Source of the DNA: Ignavibacteriales bacterium
Lineage (GTDB): Bacteria; Bacteroidota; Ignavibacteria; Ignavibacteriales; Ignavibacteriaceae
DNA: 64,000 nt
Reading direction: 5' to 3'
NCBI GenBank assembly: GCA_003538625.1
Contig: DPRR01000001.1
Coordinates: forward strand, 73,054-137,053
Position 1 is the first letter of the stretch. Every line of letters starts with the position of its first letter. Positions 1 to 7,932 of this stretch are shown in pieces. Below the pieces are notes generated by a model that saw only the letters and a program-made list of their open reading frames with translations, was not told the origin of the DNA and did not search any database. Made by a program: the position numbers and the translations under genes.

Positions 1-2
1 GA

Positions 3-65
3 CTTGCTATAAAAGAAAAACTCCTTCATTTAGAAGGAGCCTTAAATCCTGAACTGTTTGATTGA
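3..65 (+). CDS. C-terminal end of an upstream gene (partial)
   Basis: The frame starting at base 3 stays open for 20 codons and stops at 63-65, giving a tail ending NPELFD. It is cut by the window edge, so no function can be assigned. The stop codon lies inside a perfect 8-bp inverted repeat (GTTTGATT/AATCAAAC, 56-74) that could be a weak terminator between this gene and the convergent small gene at 81-245. The call rests only on an open frame and a sensible position, so it is tentative. Confidence 0.35.
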   Translation, partial: LAIKEKLLHLEGALNPELFD

Positions 66-80
66 AAATCAAACTAAAAA

Positions 81-245
81 TTATTTAATATCTGTTACTT
101 TGCTTATGTCTGCAAGTTTAACAAATTTTTCGTTGAACTTATACGCACCACCATCGGTCTTCATACTTTTAATAACCTTAACTGTTACGCCTTCAACTTT
201 TTTCTTGCCTTTTGCTTTATCTGCAAAACTTTGAACTTTTGCCAT
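81..245 (-). CDS. Small basic protein, possibly DUF4295-like
   Basis: A 54-residue ORF begins with ATG at 245 and is preceded by an AGGATT purine stretch. It is lysine rich at the N-terminus (MAKVQSFADKAKGKKK) and then carries a VIKSMKTDGGAYKFNEKFV segment. The layout of a basic start followed by a K-x-x-K-T-x-G-A-Y-x-F-x-E pattern resembles the DUF4295 proteins that accompany ribosomal protein L33 genes in Bacteroidota, but this is recall rather than a search. It stands alone here, with no ribosomal genes visible within the window, so the family assignment is uncertain. That it is a real gene is likely from start, ribosome site and composition. Confidence 0.55.
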   Translation of the reverse strand: MAKVQSFADKAKGKKKVEGVTVKVIKSMKTDGGAYKFNEKFVKLADISKVTDIK

Positions 246-395
246 CTTTTTAATCCTAAAATTTTGAGGTGTAAATATATAGCATTAAAGTTTTAAAGAA
301 AAGATTAGATTATAGATGTATTAACTAAATGTTTTACTTGTGAATTTTGCATTTTTTGTTAGTTTTGGGCTTTGATTTTTCAAATTCCAGAAAAT

Positions 396-1889
396 ATGGC
401 ATCAATAGAAGGCACAATAAACTACATTTCTAATTTTCCAGATATTAAATCTAAGGTTTTGGGTAAAACCGGTTATCTAACATCAATTTGTGGTTTTGGA
501 TGTTATCGGATTGATGATGGAATTCCGCAGCACAAACAAGCATTGGAAAAAGCGATTCTATCCGGGATAAATATAATTGATACTTCATCAAATTATTCTG
601 ATGGCGGAAGTGAAATACTTGTTGGTAAAGTTTTAGATAATCTCATTTCTAAAAATCAAATTGAAAGAGATCAAATCATAGTTGTATCCAAAGGGGGATA
701 TTTGCAGGGATCAAATCTTAAACTGGGAATGGAAAGAGAACAATCCGGTAAAGCTTTTAAAGATGTTGTAAAATGCACTCAGGATTTGTGGCATTGTATA
801 AGTCCTGATTTTCTAGAAAATCAAATTACACTATCACTTGAAAGATTACAGTTAGAAAAGATTGATGTTTATCTGCTTCACAATCCTGAATACTTTTTAA
901 CTTACTCTATCATTTCTGACCCCGAAAGACGGGAGCGGGAATACTATCGAAGAATTAAAGATGCATTTATCCACCTGGAAGAAGAAGTTAAGCGTGGTAG
1001 AATTTCTTATTACGGAATTTCATCAAACACCTTTGCTGAAAAAGATTCGAAACAAAATTTCACTTCACTGGAAAAAGTTATCGCATTCGCAAATGAGATT
1101 TCTAAGGAAAATCATTTTGCAGTTGTACAATTTCCTATGAACATTATTGAATCTGGTGGAATGAATAATCTTAATCAGCAAAATCAAACAAAATCGTTTT
1201 TACAGCTTGCCGGTGAAAATAATCTTGGTGTTCTCGTTAATCGTCCATTAAATGCGATCAGTAAAAATAAATTAATAAGATTATCTGATTATCCGGTAAC
1301 TGAAGACAGAAACGATGATGAAATTTTCAGCTTGATTGAGGATTTAAGAAAGCAGGAATCCAATCTTATTGAAAAATATATTAATTACGTTGGGTTAAGT
1401 GCAAGTGAGAAAAAAAATGTTATAGAATGTATTTCAATTTCAATAATCTTAAAATCTAATTATAGTAAGTTTGATAACCCTGGAAATTTTAATGAGTTAA
1501 AAAGTACTTATCTAATTCCACGTGCAAATTTTGCAATAAACGAAATTGGTAAATATTATACTGATGATGAAAATGTTGTTCGTGCTCTTAGAAATTATGC
1601 AGTAACAACAAACATTCTTCTGGATTCAATTTTCAGCGATTTGGCTAAGAAAAAGAATCTTGAAAATGAGAAATTTCATTCCACAATAGATAAATTTGCC
1701 AATAGTGAACAGATAAAATTATCGCTTTCTCAGAAGGCTATACTATTAATTAATAGTGTGCCCGAAGTAACTACTACATTAGTTGGAATGAAATCTCAAA
1801 ATTATGTTGATGATGTCCAAAAATCGATAAAAAGTGATTTTGTAGAAAAGTACATCGATTTTTGGCACAGTAATCGCTCTTTTATTTAA
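396..1889 (+). CDS. Aldo/keto reductase family protein with long C-terminal extension
   Basis: This is an NADPH-type aldo/keto reductase fold in its first roughly 300 residues. Counting from an alternative TTG start at 372, the catalytic tetrad is visible as D70 and Y75 (IIDTSSNYSDGGSE), K107 (VVSKGG) and H170 (YLLHNPEY). The family is usually 280-340 residues. This protein is about 497, with a further 180-200 residues of mainly helical character and no recognised domain, although the extreme C-terminus (PEVTTTLVGMKSQNYVDDV) is the normal AKR end, so the extra sequence is an insertion between barrel parts rather than a simple tail. The ATG at 396 is preferred over TTG 372 because neither has a clear ribosome site and the extra eight residues add nothing conserved. 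The substrate cannot be predicted. Confidence 0.8.
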   Translation: MASIEGTINYISNFPDIKSKVLGKTGYLTSICGFGCYRIDDGIPQHKQALEKAILSGINIIDTSSNYSDGGSEILVGKVLDNLISKNQIERDQIIVVSKGGYLQGSNLKLGMEREQSGKAFKDVVKCTQDLWHCISPDFLENQITLSLERLQLEKIDVYLLHNPEYFLTYSIISDPERREREYYRRIKDAFIHLEEEVKRGRISYYGISSNTFAEKDSKQNFTSLEKVIAFANEISKENHFAVVQFPMNIIESGGMNNLNQQNQTKSFLQLAGENNLGVLVNRPLNAISKNKLIRLSDYPVTEDRNDDEIFSLIEDLRKQESNLIEKYINYVGLSASEKKNVIECISISIILKSNYSKFDNPGNFNELKSTYLIPRANFAINEIGKYYTDDENVVRALRNYAVTTNILLDSIFSDLAKKKNLENEKFHSTIDKFANSEQIKLSLSQKAILLINSVPEVTTTLVGMKSQNYVDDVQKSIKSDFVEKYIDFWHSNRSFI

Positions 1890-2026
1890 TAAGTATATGA
1901 ATCGAATGCAGATTGTTCTTATCTAATAGAATGAAATAATAAAAATTTAGCAATTATCAAATATTTCTTTTCATTGTTTATTTAGTATTTATTGTTTAGG
2001 TTTTACAACAAATTTTTGGTTAAATA

Positions 2027-2689
2027 ATGTTTTTACTCGCAACTATTATATTACTTTCTTATTTAGTTGGATCAATTCCAACAAGTATAATTATAAGTAA
2101 ACTTTCTCATGGCATCGATATTCGCGAGCATGGAAGTGGTAATGCCGGCGGCACAAATGTTATGCGCGTACTTGGTTGGAAAAAAGGACTGCTTGTAATT
2201 CTTCTTGATGCACTTAAAGGTGCATTTGTAGTTGTTGTTGTTGCAAGATTGCATTACGGCGGATTACCATTCCAGAACATTTCTCCGTTTGATGATTTTA
2301 CTTTAGTTCAGATTATTGCTGGTATTGCTGCTGTTATTGGTCATATCTGGACCGTGTTTGCAGGTTTCCGCGGAGGAAAAGGAATCGCTACCGCACTTGG
2401 GATGTTGATAATGATAATCACTGTTGATATGCTGGTTGCAGTTGGAATTTTTATTATCGTTGTTACAGTCTCCCGTTACGTTTCTTTGGGTTCGATACTG
2501 GCGGCCTTGTCGATTCCACTTACTCTAATCTTTAGAGAAAATATTCTGCACGATCATATACAGAGTTACGGAACGATACTTCCTTTTGTAGTTGCCGTTT
2601 CATTGCTTGTGGTTTTCACACATCGTAAAAACGTTATTCGTTTGCTTAACGGAACAGAAAGTAAATTAAGCTTTAAGAAAAAGAAATAA
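2027..2689 (+). CDS. plsY: Glycerol-3-phosphate acyltransferase PlsY
   Basis: This inner-membrane enzyme transfers an acyl group from acyl-phosphate to glycerol-3-phosphate, the first step of phospholipid synthesis. At 220 residues it has the family length. It has several hydrophobic membrane segments and the three expected cytosolic motifs: GSGNAGGTN (residues 36-44), FAGFRGGKGIATALG (111-125) and VSLGSI further on. The C-terminus is a basic KKKK tail. Its TAA stop overlaps the ATG of gpsA (TAATG at 2687-2691), so the two genes are almost certainly translationally coupled. The pairing is functional because GpsA makes the glycerol-3-phosphate that PlsY acylates. Confidence 0.95.
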   Translation: MFLLATIILLSYLVGSIPTSIIISKLSHGIDIREHGSGNAGGTNVMRVLGWKKGLLVILLDALKGAFVVVVVARLHYGGLPFQNISPFDDFTLVQIIAGIAAVIGHIWTVFAGFRGGKGIATALGMLIMIITVDMLVAVGIFIIVVTVSRYVSLGSILAALSIPLTLIFRENILHDHIQSYGTILPFVVAVSLLVVFTHRKNVIRLLNGTESKLSFKKKK

Positions 2690-3690
2690 TGAAAATTTCT
2701 GTACTGGGTGCTGGCGGCTGGGGCACGACTCTCGGTATTCTTCTTCACTACAACGGTCACCAGGTTACCCTTTGGGAATACAAAAAAAATTATGTTAAGG
2801 AGTTAATCAAGAAAAGGATTAACTCTCTCTATCTCCCCGGTGTTAGCATTCCACAAGAAATATTAATTACTCACGATCTTAAAGAATCTGTTCATCAGAA
2901 AAATTTGATTATACTTGCAGTGCCATCTCAATTTCTTCGATCTGTTATTGATGAAGTGAGTTATTCTGATATTAAAAATTCATTACTTGTTAGTGTTGCA
3001 AAAGGAATTGAGAACAAACATTTGATGACGATGAGTCAGATGTTAAAAGATGTTCATCCTCATTTAAGTGATGAACAAATAGGAGTTTTGTCAGGTCCAT
3101 CTCATGCAGAAGAAGTTGCCAAAAGAATTCCCACTGCTGTAGTTGCCGCTTCTACAGAACTTGAGACTTCAAAATCCATACAAGCCGCATTTATGAATTC
3201 GTACTTCCGCGTTTATTCTTCAACAGATATACTTGGTGTTGAGCTTGGTGGTGCCTTTAAAAATGTTATTGCCATCGGTGCCGGAATTATTGATGGAGCC
3301 GGTTTTGGAGACAATACAAAAGCTGCAATTATGACTCGCGGTGTTGCAGAAATTTCCCGGCTTGGTTTGGCAATGGGTGCAAGACCTGAAACTTTTGCAG
3401 GTCTTTCCGGAATGGGTGATTTGATTGTTACTTGTATGAGCAAGCATAGTCGTAACCGTTATGTTGGCGAACAAATTGGAAAAGGTAAAAAACTTAAAGA
3501 AGTTTTAAAGAGCATGGATATGGTTGCTGAAGGTGTTGAAACAAGTCGCTCTGCTTCTAAGCTTGCAGAAAAACTGAATGTCGAAACTCCGATTACAACA
3601 GAAGTTTATAAAATTTTGTTCGAAGATAAAGATCCTGTTAAAGCAACAACTGATCTTATGACCCGCGATATGAAAACTGAAAGACACTAA
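2689..3690 (+). CDS. gpsA: NAD(P)H-dependent glycerol-3-phosphate dehydrogenase
   Basis: The cytosolic enzyme reduces dihydroxyacetone phosphate to sn-glycerol-3-phosphate for phospholipid synthesis. The Rossmann motif GAGGWGT is at residues 7-13. AVPSQFLR (about 77-84), SVAKGIE with K105, LSGPSHAEE (134-142) and the KNVIAIGAG helix with the catalytic-type K191 follow in the standard order. At 333 residues it has normal length and no gaps. It overlaps the plsY stop by one base, so both form a two-gene operon. Downstream lies an interspersed palindrome (3697-3817) rather than a simple terminator. Confidence 0.96.
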   Translation: MKISVLGAGGWGTTLGILLHYNGHQVTLWEYKKNYVKELIKKRINSLYLPGVSIPQEILITHDLKESVHQKNLIILAVPSQFLRSVIDEVSYSDIKNSLLVSVAKGIENKHLMTMSQMLKDVHPHLSDEQIGVLSGPSHAEEVAKRIPTAVVAASTELETSKSIQAAFMNSYFRVYSSTDILGVELGGAFKNVIAIGAGIIDGAGFGDNTKAAIMTRGVAEISRLGLAMGARPETFAGLSGMGDLIVTCMSKHSRNRYVGEQIGKGKKLKEVLKSMDMVAEGVETSRSASKLAEKLNVETPITTEVYKILFEDKDPVKATTDLMTRDMKTERH

Positions 3691-3696
3691 CACTTG

Positions 3697-3817
3697 TCTG
3701 TAATTGCGAGTCCGACTTTAGTCGGCGAAGCAATCTGCCATAGTATTCATTTACTTTATAAAAAGATTTCTAATTTTTGAATAGATTGCTTCACTCGAAG
3801 ACTCGTTCGCAATGACA
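3697..3817. repeat. Interspersed palindromic repeat, GCGAG/GCAATC family, copy 1
   Basis: The left arm (ATTGCGAGTCCGAC...GCGAAGCAATCT) and right arm (AGATTGCTTCACTCGAAG...GTTCGCAATGACA) are imperfect reverse complements separated by about 45 bases. The right half is nearly identical to the right half of the copy at 24779-24853. It lies between convergent gpsA and dgt and could serve as a bidirectional transcription end. Confidence 0.8.
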
Positions 3818-3828
3818 TTAAGTAATAA

Positions 3829-5232
3829 TTACTCTGTTACTCTTCCACCCGGCAAAGAGATTCCTCTAATTTTTCTAAAGATAGAAACGGCATACGAGTC
3901 TGTCATTCCGGAAATAAAATCTATAACTCTTAAAAGTCTTTGATACAATTCCGGATTATTTCTTTCTGCATAGAAAAATCTTTTTGGGATAAGATTTATT
4001 ATTGCACGGTTCTTCTGTGTAAGATTATTATTTGAGCGTTCATTGTATGCTGTAATAAAAGTATCAAGCAACCCACCAAGAACTTCATAACCCGCAACCT
4101 CACGCTCAACAACGCTTCTATGTCTATAAATTTTTGCGATTGAAGCTTTCTCAATTTTCTTTAGAGTATTTGATTTTGAAATTACAGTTACCAATTCTTT
4201 ATTAAAGTTTCCTGAAAGAATATCCTTTTCATTTTCCATAAAAGCATCAGCAACAAGATTAACAAGATCACTAATTGCTTTAGCTCGCAAGTAACCAACC
4301 TTTTCATTGTCATCACGTTTTTTGTAACCGGATAAATCACGTTTATGAATTAATGGTAACAACAAGCTTTCTGTTTCTTTAAAGGAAAGAAGTCCGAGAC
4401 GAAAACCATCTTCAAGATCCATAATACTGTAACATATATCATCCGCAACTTCTACCAGAAAAGAAAGCGGATGACGATGCCATAAATAATTTTCTTTCCT
4501 TTCCGGTTTTCCAAGTTCTGTTTTTTCTGCAACATGCTTAAATATTTCCTTTTCAGATTGGAAGAATCCAAATTTCTTGTAAATATTTTTATGTCCAGAA
4601 GCGTGTTTAATTTCTAAATCTGTAAAAGATTCTTTAGGATATTTATTTAAAGCGGAAAGTGTTGCATAAGTTAATTGCAATCCACCATCAACATCCTGAT
4701 TCTGAAGCTTTGTAATTATTCTAAATCCTTGAGCATTACCTTCAAAACGAATTAAGTCATTCCATTTTTTTTCATTCGCGATTTCCTTTTCGAACTTACT
4801 TCCGTTCCCATTTTTAAAATACTCTGCTATTGCGTCTTCACCGGAATGACCAAACGGAGGATTACCAATATCGTGGGCAAGACAAGCTGCGGCAACAATT
4901 TCCCCAAAATGAAATTGCGTAAAATCTTTTTTTAATTTTGGATGACGGGCAATAATTCTTTCTCCAACAAGATTCCCAAGCGATCTTCCAACAACAGAAA
5001 CTTCTAAGCTGTGAGTTAATCTTGTATGAACAAAATCACTTTCCGGTAAAGGAAAAACTTGTGTCTTATCCTGAAGCCTTCTGAAAGCTGGGGAAAAAAC
5101 AATTCGGTCAAAATCTTTTTGAAACTGGCTGCGCCCATCTTTTTTTGCTGATTGACTTTTTTCAATCCCAAGACGGTCATCCGTTAAGAGTAATTTCCAA
5201 TCCAATGTTAATTCCTTTTTTAGTTGCTTCAA
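3829..5232 (-). CDS. dgt: dGTPase-like HD-domain deoxynucleoside triphosphohydrolase
   Basis: The family hydrolyses dGTP or other dNTPs to the deoxynucleoside and tripolyphosphate, lowering dNTP pools. At 467 residues it matches the family. The start carries the typical AFRRLQDKTQVFPL block (49-62), followed by the metal-binding HD residues: H74 in HTRLTHSLEVS, then H120-D121 in CLAHDIGNPPFGHSGEDA, with a later D in EVADDICYSIMDLEDG. The C-terminal helical part is normal, with no truncation. The gene is monocistronic: it is convergent with gpsA, and a terminator separates it from the upstream minus-strand gene. True nucleotide preference cannot be read from sequence. Confidence 0.92.
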   Translation of the reverse strand: MKQLKKELTLDWKLLLTDDRLGIEKSQSAKKDGRSQFQKDFDRIVFSPAFRRLQDKTQVFPLPESDFVHTRLTHSLEVSVVGRSLGNLVGERIIARHPKLKKDFTQFHFGEIVAAACLAHDIGNPPFGHSGEDAIAEYFKNGNGSKFEKEIANEKKWNDLIRFEGNAQGFRIITKLQNQDVDGGLQLTYATLSALNKYPKESFTDLEIKHASGHKNIYKKFGFFQSEKEIFKHVAEKTELGKPERKENYLWHRHPLSFLVEVADDICYSIMDLEDGFRLGLLSFKETESLLLPLIHKRDLSGYKKRDDNEKVGYLRAKAISDLVNLVADAFMENEKDILSGNFNKELVTVISKSNTLKKIEKASIAKIYRHRSVVEREVAGYEVLGGLLDTFITAYNERSNNNLTQKNRAIINLIPKRFFYAERNNPELYQRLLRVIDFISGMTDSYAVSIFRKIRGISLPGGRVTE

Positions 5233-5252
5233 AGCTAACTAAAATTATAAAA

Positions 5253-5279
5253 AAAATGCGAGGTGATTCCTCGCATTTT
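5253..5279 (-). terminator. Rho-independent terminator after the 5301-7799 gene
   Basis: There is a perfect 11-bp stem AAAATGCGAGG/CCTCGCATTTT with a 5-base loop and T-runs on both sides. It sits 21 bases downstream of the minus-strand stop at 5301 and just ahead of dgt, which it would insulate from read-through. Confidence 0.85.
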
Positions 5280-5300
5280 AATAATTAGATCAACACAAAA

Positions 5301-7799
5301 CTATTTTAAAAGGATCATTTTCTTTGAACTAACAAAATCTCCAAATTGTAATTTATAAACATAAACACCACTTGCAAGTGATGAAGCATCAAATTGTTGC
5401 TCATAGCTGCCTGCTGTTTTGTACTCATTAATTAATGTATTAATTCTTCTGCCAAGTATATCAAATACTTCTAGCTGGACTAACCCATCGTTTGGTAAAT
5501 CATATTTAATTGTCGTTGCTGGATTAAACGGATTAGGAAAATTTTGAAATACTTCAAACCTTATTTGAGTTGAATAATTTAGTTTTATTTCACTACTGTA
5601 TTTATAGGAGCCGTCAAAATCAATTTGTTTCAATCTATAAAGGTATACATCAGCTTCATATACAATATCCTTGTATGAATAATTATTTATCGATGTCGAA
5701 TTTCCTTTCCCCGCGACAAAACCTAAATTAAGCCAGCGATCATCTTTCAATCTTTTTCGTTGAATGTAAAATCCTAAAATATTTAACTCAGTTGCTGTAG
5801 TCCATTTAAGATTAACTTCATTTTCATTTATAAAACCAGAAAAATTTGACAACTCAACAGGGACTACATCCTCTTTATATTGATAAATAAGACCAGTGTT
5901 GCCAACCAAGTAACCTAACTCCGCAGTAATAAGTGAAATAGAATTCTGCCAACTTTTCCCATCTAGTTCAGGATAATAAATCCACTCATTTCCACCATTT
6001 GTTGTTTGATAAACTGAAGTACCCGATATGAAAAAATTATTTTCATCATAATATCCAAATCGCCCCTGTCCAAAATTTGAAATACTGGAATCTAAAAACC
6101 AATTATTCCCAGCGTTTGTAGTTTTATATAACTTATTGTTACCAACAATAAAACCAGCTTCATTGTTTATAAAAACTATATCTCGCATATCCATAAAATC
6201 AACAGTATCAGTAATCCAAGTTTCACCAAAATCAAAAGATTTATAGATTTCAAAAGGATAAGTGTTTGTACCAACTGCCCAATACGTTGAATCGTCAGAT
6301 GCAAAAATTCCAGTAAATATTGGGTTATTAATTGTTATCGTGAGTTTAAGATTCCAATTTTCACCTTGGTCTATCGTTTTGAATATTTTACCATCTGCTG
6401 AAAGAGCAAAGCCGATATTAGAAGTCCTGAAGTAGATCTTTCTGATTGTCCCAATTGTATCATTATTATTTTGGACGTTCGTTTGATAACAACTATTTCC
6501 ACCATTTGTTGTTTTATAAATAGTGAGTGAACTACTGCCAATAAAACCAATTGTACTATCAATAAATTCCATTGCATTAATACTGTATATATTGTTATAT
6601 GGAAAAGAAATGAGAGTATCTAAAGTTTTTCCGCCATCACAAGTCTTATAAATGAATTTACTACTATTAATTAATCCACAATTTTCATTTTTGTAATAAA
6701 CATTTAAGAAATCATCATTAATTATTGTCTTTTTCCAATTATAACCTTCATCTGTAGTTTTCACCAGGTACATATATGATCCGACTATATGTCCAACCGT
6801 ATTATTTGGGAAAGAAATATTAGTTGTCATATAAGTAATTCCAATTGATGTCGAGTACCAGTTTATACCTTTATCAGTTGATCTAAATATTCCACTCCCA
6901 GTTGCTAAGTAACCCAGTGAATCATTAATAAACCTAATTTTATTAGATTCTGAAGGAACCATATTTCCCCCAGAATTAATCCAACTATTACCACCATCTG
7001 ATGAATAAACAATTTTACCGGCAAACCCAGCTGCTGAAATCCATAGACTATCAAAAGCATAAATGGTAAATAAACTTCTTGTATCACCTGCCTGCAAGAT
7101 TTGCCAATTATTGCCTCCATCGCTAGTTTTTAACACAATCCCACTATTGCAACAAATATATCCTCTTAAAGTATCAATAAAATCAACATCCCAATATGGT
7201 AATGAAGTATAAGGTGTTATTTGTTGATTCCAGGATAATCCACCGTCAGTTGTTTTTAATGCAGTTGCACCCTCGCCAACAATCCAACCAATACTGTCAT
7301 TGACCATTTGCATATTCCATAAGTTCTCGACAGTAGAACTTTGCAATAAATTCCAGGTTTCACCTCCATCCTCCGAAATAATTATTTTACCAGCATCACC
7401 AGCAGCAATAAATCTTGTCCCATTGTTAAGAGTACTAATTGTTTTCAAAGTACTCTCAATATTACTTTCAATCCAAAACCATTTTTGACCACCATTCGTC
7501 GTCTTAATAATTGCACCACCTTCACCAACAGCAAGTCCAACATCTTGATTAACAAATGTAACGCCCCAATAGGTTACCCGTGGAATTTGCGGATAAATTT
7601 CACTCCAAACGCCAGGTGTATTGTTAGGGAAAAAATTTTTATCTCTTCCTAATTTTAAACTATTTCGTTCTCCATTTTGAGCTATAAGAATAGTTGAGAC
7701 TAAAACCATTATCGCTATAAATAGGTTAATCCGAAGTTTATTAAAACTTATATAATGAGATTGGTTTATTGAGGTTGATGCAATGTCCCGAGATATCAT
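5301..7799 (-). CDS. Secreted YCF48/BNR-type beta-propeller protein with T9SS sorting domain
   Basis: This is an 832-residue exported protein. An N-terminal hydrophobic segment (IAIMVLVSTILIAQNG) acts as signal peptide or anchor. The body holds about a dozen propeller-like repeats of the form KTTNGGxxW or SSDGGxSW (for example IIKTTNGGQKWFW, KTTDGGLSWNQ), as in YCF48/photosystem II stability factor-like proteins. A fibronectin-like stretch (VELSNFSGFINENEVNLKWTT) comes before a C-terminal type IX secretion signal with NFPNPFNPATTI and a final VSSKKMILLK. Function is probably cell-surface, with no catalytic residues recognised. The start is the first ATG, but the ribosome site is weak and a slightly later start is possible. 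Confidence 0.88.
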   Translation of the reverse strand: MISRDIASTSINQSHYISFNKLRINLFIAIMVLVSTILIAQNGERNSLKLGRDKNFFPNNTPGVWSEIYPQIPRVTYWGVTFVNQDVGLAVGEGGAIIKTTNGGQKWFWIESNIESTLKTISTLNNGTRFIAAGDAGKIIISEDGGETWNLLQSSTVENLWNMQMVNDSIGWIVGEGATALKTTDGGLSWNQQITPYTSLPYWDVDFIDTLRGYICCNSGIVLKTSDGGNNWQILQAGDTRSLFTIYAFDSLWISAAGFAGKIVYSSDGGNSWINSGGNMVPSESNKIRFINDSLGYLATGSGIFRSTDKGINWYSTSIGITYMTTNISFPNNTVGHIVGSYMYLVKTTDEGYNWKKTIINDDFLNVYYKNENCGLINSSKFIYKTCDGGKTLDTLISFPYNNIYSINAMEFIDSTIGFIGSSSLTIYKTTNGGNSCYQTNVQNNNDTIGTIRKIYFRTSNIGFALSADGKIFKTIDQGENWNLKLTITINNPIFTGIFASDDSTYWAVGTNTYPFEIYKSFDFGETWITDTVDFMDMRDIVFINNEAGFIVGNNKLYKTTNAGNNWFLDSSISNFGQGRFGYYDENNFFISGTSVYQTTNGGNEWIYYPELDGKSWQNSISLITAELGYLVGNTGLIYQYKEDVVPVELSNFSGFINENEVNLKWTTATELNILGFYIQRKRLKDDRWLNLGFVAGKGNSTSINNYSYKDIVYEADVYLYRLKQIDFDGSYKYSSEIKLNYSTQIRFEVFQNFPNPFNPATTIKYDLPNDGLVQLEVFDILGRRINTLINEYKTAGSYEQQFDASSLASGVYVYKLQFGDFVSSKKMILLK

Positions 7800-7932
7800 A
7801 AATATTATAATACTTTTTAAACTTAGTATTTATTATCCAAAACAAACTTATATCTACATTTAGCTAATTACAATAATTTTTATACGAATCATATCCTTGA
7901 GTTTGCCTTATTAACAATCTATTTTTCGGGCA

